From NCBI RefSeq assembly GCF_000224005.2, contig NZ_CP007031.1:545501-609500 (forward strand): DNA of 64,000 nt, in the 5' to 3' direction. The notes under the pieces were generated by a model. The model was not told the origin of the DNA. It did not search any database and saw only the letters and a list, made by a program, of their open reading frames with translations. Of the stretch, positions 40,936 through 51,311 are shown piece after piece (position 1 is the stretch's first letter; each line of letters begins with the position of its first letter). Source of the DNA: Marichromatium purpuratum 984. Lineage in GTDB: Bacteria > Pseudomonadota > Gammaproteobacteria > Chromatiales > Chromatiaceae. A program made the translations under genes and the position numbers.

Positions 40936-42477
40936 TCAGCGCCGGCGCTCGGGGGCGGCGAGGTGGCGCGGACGCACACCGGCGAGGAGCACGAGGGCGG
41001 CGTAGAGGGTGGCGCCGGCGAGGATGGCGCCGCCGAGGTGCCAGGCCCGGTCCCAGGGCGCGAGCGCGCCCCAGTCGAGTGTGCCGAACGCCCAGTGCAG
41101 CATCCCGGCCATCGCCAGGCTGGCGCCGAGTACTGCGGCGCCGAGTGCGGACCAGCCGGGGCGCGGGCGATAACTGCCGTCGCGTCTCAGCGCGCGCAGC
41201 AGCAGCAGGGCATTGAGCAGGGCGGCGAGGGTGGTGGCCAGCGCCAGTCCAGCGTGTCCGAGGGGGCCCATCAGCGCGAGATCGAGTGCCAGATTGACCC
41301 CGAGGGCGATCAGCGCGATCCGCACCGGGGTGCGGGTGTCGTGACGCGCGTAGCAGCCGGGGGCGAGCACCTTGATCGCGATGAAGGCGAGCAGGCCGAG
41401 CGCGTAGGCGCTCAGTGCCTGAGCGGCGAGGGTGACATCCTCGGGGCTGAAGGCGCCGGACTGGAACAGGGTGGCGATCAACCCCTCGGCGAGCAGCGCC
41501 AGCCCCACCGCTGCTGGCAGTCCGAGCAGCAGCGTCCAGCGCAGCCCCCAGTCGAGGGTGGCGGAGAAGCGCCGCGCGTTCGCCGCGCCATTGCCACGGG
41601 TGAGTCGGGGCAGGATGACCACCCCGAGTGCGGCTGCGAGCAGCCCGAGCGGGAACTCCATCAGCCGCTCGGCGTAATAGAGCCAGGAGATGCTGCCCGG
41701 GGTGAGGAAGGAGGCGAGCAGGGTGTCGAGCAGCAGGCTGAGCTGGACCATCGAGACACCGAGCAGCGCCGGGCCCAGGCGGCGCAGGATGCGCCGCACC
41801 ACCGGCGAGTCGAGGGCGAGGCGCGGGCGTGGCAGCAGCCCGAGCCGGGCGAGCGCCGGGAGCTGTAGCGCGAGCTGTGCGCTGCCGCCGAGCAACACCC
41901 CCCAGGCCAGCGCGAGCACCGGGCGCTCGAGGTGGGGGGCGAGCAACAGCGCCGCGCCGATCAGCGCCAGGTTGAGCAGCACCGGGGTGAAGGCTGGGAC
42001 GGCGAAGCGCTCGTGACAGTTGAGCACCGCGCCGGCCAGTGCGGTGAGGCTGATCAGCAGCACATAGGGCAGGGTCAGGCGCAGCAGCTCGGCGGCGAGT
42101 GCGAGCTGATCGGTGTCGGCGCCGAAGCCGGGGGCGAAGAGTAGGATCAGCAGTGGCGCGGCGAGGGTGCCGAGCGCGGTGAAGAGCACCAGCAGCAGCC
42201 CCAGGGTGCCGGCGAGTTCGGCGACGAGTCGTGTCAGCCCGGCGCGCCCGCCGTGGCGACGGCGTTCCTCCAATGCCGGTACCAGGGCCGCGGCGAAGGC
42301 GCCCTCGGCGAACAGCCGGCGGAGGAAGTTGGGGATCTTGAAGGCGACGAAGAAGGCATCGGTGGTGGCATCGGCGCCGAAGGTACGGGCGATCACCAGA
42401 TCACGGGCGAAGCCGAGGACGCGCGAGAGCAGGGTGTTGCCGCCGACCACGAGCGCTGAACCGGAGAGCGATGACAC
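40936..42477 (-). CDS. murJ: Lipid II flippase MurJ
   Basis: A 513-residue protein with about 14 membrane helices of the MATE-like MurJ/MviN family. Marks: TLLSRVLGFARDLVIARTFG with the essential Arg, DAFFVAFKIPNFLRRLFAEG, PVLLNLALIG and RRLGPALLGVSMVQL. It flips lipid II across the inner membrane. I take the GTG at 42477, preceded by GAGGAG, since TATAAT lies directly before the upstream GTG at 42504 and its transcript would start after it. Confidence 0.94.
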   Translation of the reverse strand: MSSLSGSALVVGGNTLLSRVLGFARDLVIARTFGADATTDAFFVAFKIPNFLRRLFAEGAFAAALVPALEERRRHGGRAGLTRLVAELAGTLGLLLVLFTALGTLAAPLLILLFAPGFGADTDQLALAAELLRLTLPYVLLISLTALAGAVLNCHERFAVPAFTPVLLNLALIGAALLLAPHLERPVLALAWGVLLGGSAQLALQLPALARLGLLPRPRLALDSPVVRRILRRLGPALLGVSMVQLSLLLDTLLASFLTPGSISWLYYAERLMEFPLGLLAAALGVVILPRLTRGNGAANARRFSATLDWGLRWTLLLGLPAAVGLALLAEGLIATLFQSGAFSPEDVTLAAQALSAYALGLLAFIAIKVLAPGCYARHDTRTPVRIALIALGVNLALDLALMGPLGHAGLALATTLAALLNALLLLRALRRDGSYRPRPGWSALGAAVLGASLAMAGMLHWAFGTLDWGALAPWDRAWHLGGAILAGATLYAALVLLAGVRPRHLAAPERRR

Positions 42478-42504
42478 GTGGTGGGACTCCTCGGGAAATC
42501 GCAC

Positions 42505-42510
42505 ATTATA
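42505..42510 (-). promoter_or_regulatory. -10 element of the murJ promoter
   Basis: A perfect TATAAT stands on the minus strand 28 bases before the murJ GTG. The nearest -35-like TTGATA (42538-42533) is 22 bases away, longer than usual, so the -35 is unclear. Confidence 0.45.
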
Positions 42511-42543
42511 ATGGCGAATGAGGGATTTAGCGTATCAAGGTCC

Positions 42544-42572
42544 TTGACAATCGGTCTGGATGACGGAAAAAT
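42544..42572 (+). promoter_or_regulatory. Promoter of rpsT
   Basis: TTGACA (42544-42549), 17 bases, then AAAAAT (42567-42572). The -35 is perfect; the -10 matches 4 of 6. It faces away from the murJ promoter. Confidence 0.6.
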
Positions 42573-42630
42573 GCTCGGTCTTTATCCGCTCTTCTAAAGA
42601 ACAACTTGCCGGATTTCCAGGAGACTCCCG

Positions 42631-42894
42631 TTGGCCAACTCAGCACAAGCCCGCAAGCGCGCCCGTCAGGCCGAAACCCGTCGCCAGAACAACATGGCGC
42701 AGCGCAGCACGTTGCGTACCTTCGTCAAGAAGGTGATCAAGGCCATCCAGGCCGGTGACAAGGAAGCAGCCGTCAAGGCCTTCCAGGACGCCGCTCCCCG
42801 TATCGATCGTGCCGCCCGCAAGGGCCTGATCCACGCCAACAAGGCCGCTCGTCACAAGAGCCGCCTGAACGCACACATCAAGGCGATGGGCTGA
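42631..42894 (+). CDS. rpsT: 30S ribosomal protein S20
   Basis: An 87-residue basic protein: [20 protein letters not shown] at the start and [20 protein letters not shown] at the end, typical of bS20. It starts with TTG after CCAGGAGACTCCCG; a UUG start is also known for E. coli rpsT, where it limits translation and allows S20 to control its own synthesis. A terminator follows 28 bases after the stop. Confidence 0.97.
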   Translation: MANSAQARKRARQAETRRQNNMAQRSTLRTFVKKVIKAIQAGDKEAAVKAFQDAAPRIDRAARKGLIHANKAARHKSRLNAHIKAMG

Positions 42895-42922
42895 TCCGTC
42901 GAAGCACCCGCTTCCGGCACCG

Positions 42923-42950
42923 AAAAAACCGGCCACTGGCCGGTTTTTTT
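42923..42950. terminator. Bidirectional terminator between rpsT and lgt
   Basis: AAAAAACCGGCCA pairs with TGGCCGGTTTTTT across a single-base loop. T runs occur on both strands, so it serves both the rpsT and the convergent lgt transcript. Confidence 0.93.
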
Positions 42951-43003
42951 GTGTCCGTATCCCGGCGCCACGGGCGCGCGGCCCGGCGGCCGGGCGCACT
43001 CCG

Positions 43004-43840
43004 TCAGGCCCGCTCACCGCTCGGGCGTCGATAGGCCAGCGCCAGCAGCAGTGCCCCGGCGAGGATCATCGGCAGGGTGAGCAGCTGCCCCATGGTCAGC
43101 CAGCCGAAGGCGAGATAGCCGAGATGGGCGTCGGGCAGGCGCACGAACTCGACGCTGAAACGCGCCACCCCGTAGCCGACCAGGAACAGCCCGGAGACGG
43201 CCATGGTCGGGCGCGGCCGGCCGGAGAACAGCCACAGCAGGACGAACAGCACCAACCCTTCGAGCAGCGCCTCGTAGAGTTGCGAGGCGTGCACCGCCGG
43301 GCTCAGCAGGGTGGTGGCCGGCTGGTCGAGACACTGTCGGGGAAACCGATCGCAGGGCAGCTGGACCCCCCAGGGTAGGCTGGTGCGGTGTCCCCAGAGT
43401 TCGCCGTTGATGAAGTTGCCGATGCGCCCGGCGAGCAGTCCCAGCGGCACCAGCGGGGCGAGGAAGTCGGTGGCCTGGAAGAAGGTCAGGCCCTGGCGGC
43501 GCGCGAACAGCGCGGTGGCGATCAGCACTCCGAGCAGGCCGCCGTGGAAGGACATGCCGCCCTCCCAGACCCGGAGCAGGGCCAGCGGGTCGGCGAGTAC
43601 CTGCTCGAGCCCGTAGAACAGCATGTAGCCGAGCCGCCCGCCGAGGATCACCCCGATCACCCCGTAGAAGATCAGGTCATCGACCATGATCCCGCTCCAG
43701 CCGCTGTCGGGACGGGCGGCGCGCCAGCGCCCCAGGCCCCAGGCGGCGGCGAAGCCGAGCAGGTACATCAGGCCGTACCAGTGGATCTGGAGTGGGCCGA
43801 GGGCGAGGGCGACAGGGTCGATGTCGGGATAGGTCAGCAT
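43004..43840 (-). CDS. lgt: Prolipoprotein diacylglyceryl transferase
   Basis: A 278-residue inner-membrane enzyme that adds diacylglycerol to lipobox cysteines. It has seven helices, [12 protein letters not shown] (about residue 18), the signature [13 protein letters not shown] (about 140) with the key Arg and Asn, and [25 protein letters not shown]. It precedes smrB's neighbour region: smrB lies 42 bases upstream on the same strand. The lipoproteins MltD and NlpD in this window are likely clients. Confidence 0.96.
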   Translation of the reverse strand: MLTYPDIDPVALALGPLQIHWYGLMYLLGFAAAWGLGRWRAARPDSGWSGIMVDDLIFYGVIGVILGGRLGYMLFYGLEQVLADPLALLRVWEGGMSFHGGLLGVLIATALFARRQGLTFFQATDFLAPLVPLGLLAGRIGNFINGELWGHRTSLPWGVQLPCDRFPRQCLDQPATTLLSPAVHASQLYEALLEGLVLFVLLWLFSGRPRPTMAVSGLFLVGYGVARFSVEFVRLPDAHLGYLAFGWLTMGQLLTLPMILAGALLLALAYRRPSGERA

Positions 43841-43882
43841 GAGGGCGGTGATCTCGGTCGGGAGTGGCGGTTGGATGAAGGC

Positions 43883-44440
43883 TCAGCGGCGTTGCTGACG
43901 ACGCGACTTGTCGGGATTGCGCAGCAGCACGTAGAGCGCGCCGGTGCCGCCGTCGCGTCGCGTCGCCGAGCAGAAGGCGAGGACCTGATCGTAGAGCCGC
44001 AGCCAGTAGTTGAGCTTCTGCTTGAGCACCGGCTGATTGCCCGATGAACGGTAGCCCTTACCGTGGATGATGCGCGCGCAACGGATCCGGCGATGTCCGC
44101 ACTCGGCAAGGAAGTCACCGAGCAGCGCCTTGGCGTAGGTGGCGTTGAGGCCATGCAGGTCGACCTCAAGCCCGACCTCGATGGCGCCGCGTTGCAGCTC
44201 CCCGAGTACCCGGCGCTGGACTCCGGGACGCGAGAACAGCAGGTACTCCGGGGTCTCGAGATTGGCCTCGGAGAGGCCCGCGATGGGTTCCGGGTCGTCG
44301 AGTTCGGGTTCGCGCGGGCGCGGGACGGGTGACGGTCGACGCCGCTCGCTCGGTGGTGGTGTCTCGACCTCCAGCCGGGTGACCTCGCCGACCGTCTGCA
44401 GGAACAGCTCCACATCGGCTTGCTCGATCTGTCTCTTCAT
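43883..44440 (-). CDS. smrB: Smr domain endonuclease SmrB-like
   Basis: A 185-residue protein. A flexible N-terminal half rich in Pro, Arg and Glu precedes the Smr domain (about 90-175): DLHGLNATYAKALLGDF with the DLHG motif, then RIIHGKGYRSSGNQPVLKQK with HGxG, and ALYVLLR. SmrB cuts mRNA between collided ribosomes in E. coli; both key motifs are intact here. It shares a strand with lgt. Confidence 0.88.
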   Translation of the reverse strand: MKRQIEQADVELFLQTVGEVTRLEVETPPPSERRRPSPVPRPREPELDDPEPIAGLSEANLETPEYLLFSRPGVQRRVLGELQRGAIEVGLEVDLHGLNATYAKALLGDFLAECGHRRIRCARIIHGKGYRSSGNQPVLKQKLNYWLRLYDQVLAFCSATRRDGGTGALYVLLRNPDKSRRQQRR

Positions 44441-44690
44441 GCGGGGGGTCCGGGCTGTGGGTTGTCCTGGGCATTGAGATGGAGATGGCCGTGGCCAGGC
44501 GCGGGGCAGTATATCAGGGGCGCGCGCCGGGGCACGGGTGTCGGAGAGGCGCCTTTTGCGTATGATCTCCGCTCATCCCGCCGCTCCGTCACCCGGCCCG
44601 TGTCCACGTCTCCGGGGGCGTCGGCGCCGACGCTGACGTGTCCCGTCAGCCTGTCCGCATCCATCTCAGTAATCGACAGACAACCAACGC

Positions 44691-45443
44691 ATGAAGATCC
44701 TGGTCAGCAACGATGATGGTTATCAGTCACCCGGACTGGTGGCATTGGCCGAGGGACTGCGTGCGCTCGGCACCGTGCACGTGGTGGCGCCCGAACGCGA
44801 TCGCAGTGGCGCCAGCAATTCGCTGACGCTCGATGTCCCGCTGCGCGTCAGACGCCGCCCCAACGGCTACATGAGTGTCGACGGTACACCGACCGACTGT
44901 GTGCACCTGGCGCTCACCGGATTGCCCGAGATCGAACCCGATATCGTGGTTGCCGGGATCAACCACGGCCCCAACCTGGGGGACGATGTGATCTATTCCG
45001 GCACCGTCGCCGCGGCGACCGAGGGACGTTTCCTCGGACTACCGGCGATCGCGGTGTCGAGCGCGGTGCATGCGCCGCGTCATCTCGACAGCGCCGCGCG
45101 GGTCGTCGTCGAGCTGGTGTCGCGACTGCGCGAACGGCCGCTCGAGCCGAACCTGATCCTCAACGTCAATGTGCCGGACCTGCCCTATGAGTCGCTCGCC
45201 GGCTTTCGCGCGACGCGGCTGGGACAGCGTCACAAGGCCGAGCCGGTGGTCGCTGCGCAGGACCCGCGCGGGCGGACCATCTACTGGGTGGGGCCGGCCG
45301 GGCCGGAGCAGGACGCGGGGGTCGGCACCGACTTCCATGCCGTGCGCAATGGTTTCGTCTCGATCACGCCGCTGCAGATCGACCTGACCCGATACAGTGC
45401 GCTCGAGACCCTTGATCAATGGCTGGATGGCGAGCGCCGTTGA
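44691..45443 (+). CDS. surE: 5'/3'-nucleotidase SurE
   Basis: A 250-residue stationary-phase phosphatase. The active site is [16 protein letters not shown] (Asp-Asp), then [17 protein letters not shown] and [23 protein letters not shown]. SurE usually follows truD and precedes pcm; here it is 21.5 kb from truD and pcm is absent. It heads surE-nlpD-rpoS. Confidence 0.96.
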   Translation: MKILVSNDDGYQSPGLVALAEGLRALGTVHVVAPERDRSGASNSLTLDVPLRVRRRPNGYMSVDGTPTDCVHLALTGLPEIEPDIVVAGINHGPNLGDDVIYSGTVAAATEGRFLGLPAIAVSSAVHAPRHLDSAARVVVELVSRLRERPLEPNLILNVNVPDLPYESLAGFRATRLGQRHKAEPVVAAQDPRGRTIYWVGPAGPEQDAGVGTDFHAVRNGFVSITPLQIDLTRYSALETLDQWLDGERR

Positions 45444-45511
45444 ACGTCTGTCGCCCCACCCCTTGTCTATCGCACGTCGATACCCATTGAAGGATGACTG
45501 GAGGCGATACA

Positions 45512-46375
45512 GTGGTGACTTGTCCCCGAGGAATGGACCCCGATCGTATCGCGCGCAGGCGTTCAGGGGTGGGCTGGCTGGTACTGCTGGCGCTGGTCTT
45601 GGTGTTCGCGCTCGGTGGTTGCGGCCCGATCGGGCCGGCGCCGGTCTATGACTGGGACTGGCAGGGACCGGTTCCCGAGGGCTTCTATCTGGTGCGCCCC
45701 GGCGACACCCTCGGCGAGATCGCCGTGCGGCGCGGCCAGCGGTTGCGTGCACTGGCCGAGTGGAACCGGCTCGAGGCGCCTTACACCATCTACGCCGGAA
45801 CGCTGTTGCGGATCGAGCCCCCGACGGGTACCAAGCGACGTGCCGGGCCGACGACATCTGTCGTGACGCAGTCGTCTGGTGGCAAGGATAGCCGTCCGCC
45901 GCCGTCTCGTCGGACACCGCCGTCCAAGCTCGGGGTGGCGCGCGTCGACACCAGTCCGGCGGGCGCTGCGGGTAGCCGTCGCGCTGCTTCCGGGGTGGAC
46001 TGGGAGTGGCCGATCGACGGTGCCGTGGTGCAGGACTTCCGCAACGCCGACCGCACCCGTCAGGGGATCCGCATCGGTGGCCGCGCGGGGCTGCAGGTGC
46101 GCGCGGCGGCTCCCGGCAAGGTGGTCTACAGCGGTGGTGGACTCAAGGGATATGGCAACCTTATCATCGTCAAGCACAGCGAGAAGTATCTGAGCGCGTA
46201 CGGATTCAACCGCAAGCTGTTCGTCAAGGAAGGATCCCTGGTCAAGCGTGGCCAGGCCCTGGCCGAGATCGGGCAGGCCCCGGATGGCGCCTATCTGCTG
46301 CATTTCGAGATTCGCCGCCACGGCACGGCCGTCGATCCGGTACTCTACTTGCCCGTGCGTAAACAACCCCGTTGA
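45512..46375 (+). CDS. nlpD: Murein activator lipoprotein NlpD (LysM-M23)
   Basis: A protein of 287 residues. The signal peptide ends in a lipobox, LGGCGP (about residue 36), so it sits in the outer membrane. A LysM domain follows (about 58-103, [20 protein letters not shown]), a Ser/Pro linker, and a degenerate M23 domain (about 165-285: [31 protein letters not shown]) in which the zinc ligands are missing, as usual for NlpD, which activates the amidase AmiC. GTG at 45512 has GGAGG at 7 bases; ATG at 45494 or 45533 are other possibilities. Confidence 0.92.
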   Translation: MVTCPRGMDPDRIARRRSGVGWLVLLALVLVFALGGCGPIGPAPVYDWDWQGPVPEGFYLVRPGDTLGEIAVRRGQRLRALAEWNRLEAPYTIYAGTLLRIEPPTGTKRRAGPTTSVVTQSSGGKDSRPPPSRRTPPSKLGVARVDTSPAGAAGSRRAASGVDWEWPIDGAVVQDFRNADRTRQGIRIGGRAGLQVRAAAPGKVVYSGGGLKGYGNLIIVKHSEKYLSAYGFNRKLFVKEGSLVKRGQALAEIGQAPDGAYLLHFEIRRHGTAVDPVLYLPVRKQPR

Positions 46376-46395
46376 TTCAACGGAGGGAGAGGTGG

Positions 46396-47463
46396 ATGCC
46401 AACCGCCAAAGGTCGACAGGCCCACGACAACCCCAACGCGACCGAGGACGATGCCCTGGTCTCGGGCTATGAGCGTGACGATGAGAGGGGCCTGGAAGAG
46501 GGCCGCGACTCTGACACTGTCGATCAGAACGATTCTGAAAGCGATGGTGACAGTGACAGCGATAACGATAGTGACGGAGCGAGTGAACGGGAACGCAGCC
46601 CGACGACCACTCGCCTGCCATCGAGTGACGCCGACTTTGACGCCACCCGGCTCTATCTGAACGAGATCGGCGGCTCGAAACTGCTCACCGCCGAGGAAGA
46701 GGTGTACTACGCGCGCCTGGCGCAGGCCGGCGACAATGCCGCGCGTCAGCGGATGATCGTCAGCAACCTGCGGCTGGTGGTGAAGATTGCCCGGCGCTAT
46801 CTCAATCGCGGCTTGCCATTGCTCGATCTCATCGAGGAGGGCAACCTCGGGTTGATCCGCGCGGTCGAGAAGTTCGACCCCGAGCGCGGCTTCCGCTTCT
46901 CGACCTACGCCACTTGGTGGATCCGTCAGACCATCGAGCGGGCGATCATGAATCAGACCCGTACCGTGCGTCTGCCGATCCATGTGGTCAAGGAGATCAA
47001 CGTCTATCTCAAGGCTGCCCGCCAGCTCGCCCAGCAGCTCGATCACGAGCCGACCACCGAGGACATCGCCGAGCTGCTCGATCGTCCGATCACCGAGGTC
47101 AAGCGCATGCTCGGGCTCAACGAGCGCATCGCCTCGGTCGACACCCCCTTCAGCAAGGACGCCGACAAGCCGTTGGTCGACATGCTCCAGGACGAGGCCG
47201 CCGACGACCCCACCGAGCGCATCCAGGATACCGACATCCAGACCAATCTCGACCACTGGCTCGGCAAGCTCAACGACAAGCAACGTGAGGTGGTGGAGCG
47301 CCGCTTCGGGTTGCACGGCTACGAGCACTCGACCCTCGAGAGCGTGGCGCAAGAGCTGGGTGTGACCCGCGAGCGGGTGCGTCAGATCCAGATGGACGCG
47401 TTGCGCCGGCTGCGCGACATCCTCGAGAAGGAAGGATTCTCGGTCGACGCGTTTTTCAAATAG
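46396..47463 (+). CDS. rpoS: RNA polymerase sigma factor RpoS
   Basis: A 355-residue sigma-70-family stress factor. An Asp/Glu/Ser-rich N-terminus (about 1-75, [13 protein letters not shown]) precedes region 1.2 ([20 protein letters not shown]), region 2 ([38 protein letters not shown]), region 3 and region 4 ([21 protein letters not shown]). The nlpD-rpoS order is the gammaproteobacterial one, and in E. coli the main rpoS promoter lies inside nlpD. The acidic N-terminus is longer than in E. coli. Confidence 0.95.
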   Translation: MPTAKGRQAHDNPNATEDDALVSGYERDDERGLEEGRDSDTVDQNDSESDGDSDSDNDSDGASERERSPTTTRLPSSDADFDATRLYLNEIGGSKLLTAEEEVYYARLAQAGDNAARQRMIVSNLRLVVKIARRYLNRGLPLLDLIEEGNLGLIRAVEKFDPERGFRFSTYATWWIRQTIERAIMNQTRTVRLPIHVVKEINVYLKAARQLAQQLDHEPTTEDIAELLDRPITEVKRMLGLNERIASVDTPFSKDADKPLVDMLQDEAADDPTERIQDTDIQTNLDHWLGKLNDKQREVVERRFGLHGYEHSTLESVAQELGVTRERVRQIQMDALRRLRDILEKEGFSVDAFFK

Positions 47464-47658
47464 TGTTCCCCACACATTGAGCACTTTTCGTGACGGGCGC
47501 GGCGCACCCCGTGTCTTGTCGCCTGCCTTTGTGTTTGCTGCACCGATATGGAATATTGAGGCCTCGGCGCTGCGTTGCCATTGCGTGAATGGACGGTGTC
47601 CGTTGTCGCCGCGTCCTTGAATCGTGTTGCTCCTGCTCCAGTTTCTCCCGGTGTCGTC

Positions 47659-48489
47659 ATGGAACAGTGTCCGCAGTGTGGAAGCTACAACACCCGCAAG
47701 TCGCGCTTGCAGTCCAGGGGGCGGGGTGCGCGACTCTGGTTTCGCTCCTGGTTTCGTTGCTGTGACTGTGGCGCGCGCTTCCAGAGCATCGACTACTTCC
47801 TCATCCAGCAGTGGGCGATGGCTGGTATCGCCCTGGTGATGATCGGTGGGGTGGGGTGGTGGGCGGCGCTGCGCCAGTCCGATGGCGGTGTGGTCGAACT
47901 CGAGCGCTCCAGATCGGAGGATCCGGTGCTGGCCGTGCTGGCGCCCGAGCCCTATGGATTCGCCGCCGCCTATGACAAACCCGAGCTATTGACGGCGGCC
48001 GACACCGGGGATGCCGAGGCGCAGTACCAGCTGGGGCTGGCGATCGTGCAGCGGCATTGGGAGCGTGGCGAACAGCGCCGTCTCGGCGAGGCCGCCGATT
48101 GGATCGCCAAGGCCGCCGAGCAGGATCATGTGCGCGCCCAGTTGGTGATGGGCGGGCTCTACGAGAAGGGGCGTGGGGTGATCCAGGACTACGAGTCGGC
48201 GCTCGCCTGGTATCGGCGTGCCGCGACTCAGGGCGATCCCCAGGCGATGGCGCGCTTGGGGCGGATGCTGCGTACCGGTCGTGGTGTCGAGAAGAATCTG
48301 GTCGAGGCCTATGTCTGGCTGAATCTCGCCTCGGCGCGCGGTGACACCCATGCCGAGATCGATCGCGACCGGCTGCGACGCATGCTCTCGACCGAGGAGA
48401 TCGATCGCGCCCAGGATCGTTCGCGCCATATCGATCGTGATCTGCCACATCCCACCGGTCCGGCCCAACCACTACCACTCGGTTTCTAG
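47659..48489 (+). CDS. Zinc-ribbon, membrane-anchored Sel1-repeat protein
   Basis: A 276-residue protein. It starts with a zinc ribbon (CPQCGSYNTRKSR then CCDCGARFQS, about residues 4-45), then one helix (about 55-75, MAGIALVMIGGVGWWAAL) and three Sel1-like repeats (about 115-235: AQYQLGLAI, AQLVMGGLYEKGRGVIQDYE, AMARLGRMLRTGRGVEKNLV). Sel1 repeats usually serve as protein docking surfaces. The ATG at 47659 has no good ribosome site. It lies after rpoS but 195 bases away, so it may be transcribed alone. Its role is unknown. Confidence 0.75.
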   Translation: MEQCPQCGSYNTRKSRLQSRGRGARLWFRSWFRCCDCGARFQSIDYFLIQQWAMAGIALVMIGGVGWWAALRQSDGGVVELERSRSEDPVLAVLAPEPYGFAAAYDKPELLTAADTGDAEAQYQLGLAIVQRHWERGEQRRLGEAADWIAKAAEQDHVRAQLVMGGLYEKGRGVIQDYESALAWYRRAATQGDPQAMARLGRMLRTGRGVEKNLVEAYVWLNLASARGDTHAEIDRDRLRRMLSTEEIDRAQDRSRHIDRDLPHPTGPAQPLPLGF

Positions 48490-48905
48490 CCCTCGACGCC
48501 GTCGATTGCACGCGTGCCGACGAGCGGTGTGCGCGGATCCGTCGCGCCGCCCTTGTTCGCGTATCGGGATGGACGCAATTTCACCATGGGTGATGTCACG
48601 CGCTCGCCGCGGTGTGCGGCGGTTTCGCATCCGTCGTCTCCGGTGCCTCGGCTGTTCGCTGGAACTGAGGGTGGCGTGGAGATTACCCGAGTGTTTTGGT
48701 TGACTTTGAGGCGCGGATCCAGTGTTATCTGCCCGGCGGTGTCGGTATCGACGGCAGCGGATGGGTCGGTTCCGAGTCGACCGTCGGGGCGTGACCGGTC
48801 GTCTTGCCGGGACGCCCGAGCAGGGCGGTGCGCGCTCGCACCTCGGGAATCGTCACGGATGCGGCGCTTCCCGGCTCATCCATCGTCGTGTCCAGAGGAG
48901 CCGTT
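48490..48905. other. Intergenic region before ccoN
   Basis: The 416 bases have no convincing gene. They hold the candidate promoter at 48700 and a TCACC-ATG-GGTGA palindrome at 48581-48593. I searched for a TTGAT-N4-ATCAA FNR box, which would be expected before a cbb3 operon, and found none. Confidence 0.5.
48700..48728 (+). promoter_or_regulatory. Candidate promoter of the cco operon
   Basis: TTGACT (48700-48705), 17 bases, TGTTAT (48723-48728). It would leave a 170-base leader before ccoN. Confidence 0.4.
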
Positions 48906-50339
48906 ATGGATGCCAATCTGGAGCAGAAATACGACCTCGACGTCGTACGCTGGTTCACGGTCATGGCCGTGGTCTATCTGGTCGTCGGCGCCGCCGTCGG
49001 GGTCTACATCGCCTCCGAGCTCGCCTGGCCGGCGCTGAACTTCGACTCCCCCTATCTCTCCTTCGGGCGACTGCGCCCGCTCCACACCAACGCCGTTATC
49101 TTCGCCTTCGGTGGCTGTACCCTGATGGCCACCGCCTTCTACACCGTGCAGCGTACCTGCGGGGTGCGGCTGTGGAGTCCGCGGCTGGCGCGCTTCACCT
49201 TCTGGGGCTGGAACCTGGTGATCCTGCTGGCGGTGATCACCCTGCCGCTGGGGCTGACCCAGTCGAAGGAGTACGCCGAGCTGGAGTGGCCGATCGACAT
49301 CCTCATCGCGGTGGTGTGGCTGGCCTTCACCATCAACTTCATCATGACCATCGCCCGGCGCAAGACCTCGCACATCTATGTGTCGAACTGGTTCTTCCTC
49401 GGCATGATGGTGATGATCGTCTATCTCCACGTCGTCAACAGCCTCGCCATCCCGGTCGGGCTGTTCAAGTCCTACTCCATCTTCTCCGGGGTGCAGGATG
49501 CGATGATCCAGTGGTGGTGGGGGCACAACGCCGTCGGCTTCTATCTCACCGCCGGCTTCCTCGGCATCATGTACTACTTCGTGCCCAAGCAGGCCGGTCG
49601 GCCTGTCTACTCCTACCGCCTCTCGGTGATCCACTTCTGGTCGCTGATGTTTGGCTACGTCTGGCTCGGCGCCCATCATCTGCAGTACACCGCGCTGCCT
49701 GACTGGACCGGCTCGCTCGGCGCGGCGGTCTCGATCGCCATGATCATCCCCTCCTGGGGCGGGGCGGTGAACGGCATGATGACCCTCTCCGGGGCCTGGG
49801 ACCGGTTGCGCACTGACTATGTGCTGCGCTTCCTGATCATCGCCCTGGCCTTCTACGCGATGTCGACCTTCGAGGGACCGGTGATGTCGCTGAAGACCGT
49901 CAACGCGCTCTCGCACTACACCGACTGGACCATCGGGCACGTCCACTCCGGGGCGCTCGGCTGGGTCGCGGGCATCTCCATCGGTGCCATCTACCACCTG
50001 ATGACCCGGCTCTATCACACCGAGATGTACTCGATACGGCTGATCAACCTGCATTTCTGGACCGCCACCATCGGCACCGTGATCTATATCGTCGCGATGT
50101 GGGTCTCGGGGATCATGCAGGGGCTGATGTGGCGCGCCTATGACGAGTACGGGACTCTCGCCTACACCTTCGTCGAGTCGGTCGACGCCATGCATCCCTA
50201 CTACGCGATGCGCGCCACCGGCGGCATGATCTTCCTGTTCGGCGCCGTGATCATGCTGTTCAACGTGCTGATGACCGTGCGCAAGTCGCTCGCCGAGGGC
50301 AATCTCGATCGTGCCCGCGCGCTGCCGGCGCCGGCCTGA
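48906..50339 (+). CDS. ccoN: cbb3-type cytochrome c oxidase subunit I
   Basis: A 477-residue catalytic subunit with 12 helices. Histidines for heme b, heme b3 and Cu-B are in [36 protein letters not shown] and [11 protein letters not shown]; the cross-linked Tyr of this oxidase type is likely in the YVWLGAHH region. It reduces O2 with very high affinity. AGAGGAG lies 5 bases before the ATG. It heads ccoNOQP. Confidence 0.97.
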   Translation: MDANLEQKYDLDVVRWFTVMAVVYLVVGAAVGVYIASELAWPALNFDSPYLSFGRLRPLHTNAVIFAFGGCTLMATAFYTVQRTCGVRLWSPRLARFTFWGWNLVILLAVITLPLGLTQSKEYAELEWPIDILIAVVWLAFTINFIMTIARRKTSHIYVSNWFFLGMMVMIVYLHVVNSLAIPVGLFKSYSIFSGVQDAMIQWWWGHNAVGFYLTAGFLGIMYYFVPKQAGRPVYSYRLSVIHFWSLMFGYVWLGAHHLQYTALPDWTGSLGAAVSIAMIIPSWGGAVNGMMTLSGAWDRLRTDYVLRFLIIALAFYAMSTFEGPVMSLKTVNALSHYTDWTIGHVHSGALGWVAGISIGAIYHLMTRLYHTEMYSIRLINLHFWTATIGTVIYIVAMWVSGIMQGLMWRAYDEYGTLAYTFVESVDAMHPYYAMRATGGMIFLFGAVIMLFNVLMTVRKSLAEGNLDRARALPAPA

Positions 50340-50353
50340 ACCGGAGTTGTCCC

Positions 50354-51100
50354 ATGAGCAGGCAGAAGACCAAGCCGAAGAGCTTCCAGGAGTGGATGGA
50401 AGTCAATATCTGGGGGCTACTGATCGTTCTCGCCCTGGTGCTGTCGGTCGGCGGGCTGGTGGAGATCGTGCCGCTGTTCTACATGAAAAACACCATGGAG
50501 CACGCGCGTTTCCCCGAGATCGTCTGGGCCAAGGCCGGCGAGGCCCCGATCGTCACCGTCGACGAGAACGGGCGCGAGCAGTGGAACTGGACTGCGGGCG
50601 AGGGGGTGCGACCCTATACCCCGCTGGAACTGGTCGGGCGTGATATCTACCAGCGCGAGGGCTGCTACACCTGTCACTCGCAGATGGTGCGCCCCTTCCG
50701 CGATGAGAAGGAGCGCTACGGCCACTATTCGCTCGCCTCCGAGTCGATGTTCGACCACCCCTTCCAGTGGGGCTCCAAGCGCACCGGGCCGGACCTGGCG
50801 CGGGTCGGCGGCAAGTACTCCGACGCCTGGCACCGTCAGCACCTGCGCGACCCGCGTGCGGTGGTGCCCGAGTCGGTGATGCCCGGTTATCCCTGGCTCG
50901 ACACCGCCTACCCCAGCGGTTGGCGGATCCAGTGGCACATGCGCGGGCTGCGCTCGCTCGGCGTGCCCTACACCGAGGCCGACATCGAGGCCGCCCCGGC
51001 GCTGCTCGAGGGCAAGACCGAGATGGACGCCCTGGTGGCCTATCTGCAGGTGCTCGGCACCATGGTCGCACTCGACGAGGCCAAGACCTATCGTGAATAG
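50354..51100 (+). CDS. ccoO: cbb3 oxidase monoheme cytochrome c subunit II
   Basis: A 248-residue protein with one N-terminal helix (about 20-42) and one heme c site, [15 protein letters not shown] (about residue 98). The Met ligand is probably in the [10 protein letters not shown] region. It passes electrons from CcoP to CcoN. The stop overlaps ccoQ by 8 bases. Confidence 0.96.
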   Translation: MSRQKTKPKSFQEWMEVNIWGLLIVLALVLSVGGLVEIVPLFYMKNTMEHARFPEIVWAKAGEAPIVTVDENGREQWNWTAGEGVRPYTPLELVGRDIYQREGCYTCHSQMVRPFRDEKERYGHYSLASESMFDHPFQWGSKRTGPDLARVGGKYSDAWHRQHLRDPRAVVPESVMPGYPWLDTAYPSGWRIQWHMRGLRSLGVPYTEADIEAAPALLEGKTEMDALVAYLQVLGTMVALDEAKTYRE

Positions 51101-51311
51101 CCTCAGCGATTACTTCCACACCGACTGGCAGGCGATGACGGTCAACGACTGGATCGGCACCATCCTCACCGTGGTGATCTTCGTGCTGATGGTGGTGGCC
51201 TACTTCCTGGTCTTCCGCCCGAAGAACCGCGACCGTCTCGAGTCCATGAAGCACATCCCCTTCGATGACGACGACGACGAAGGCACGGGAGCGCGCGATG
51301 GCCGACCATAA
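51093..51311 (+). CDS. ccoQ: cbb3 oxidase small subunit CcoQ
   Basis: A 72-residue single-helix protein (about 20-42, [20 protein letters not shown]), then [15 protein letters not shown] and an acidic DDDDDEGTG tail. CcoQ stabilises the complex. It starts at a GTG inside the ccoO end and overlaps ccoP by 14 bases. Confidence 0.92.
   Translation: MNSLSDYFHTDWQAMTVNDWIGTILTVVIFVLMVVAYFLVFRPKNRDRLESMKHIPFDDDDDEGTGARDGRP

Noticed and set aside
48490-48905. FNR box before ccoN
   Set aside because: No site close to TTGAT-N4-ATCAA exists in the region.
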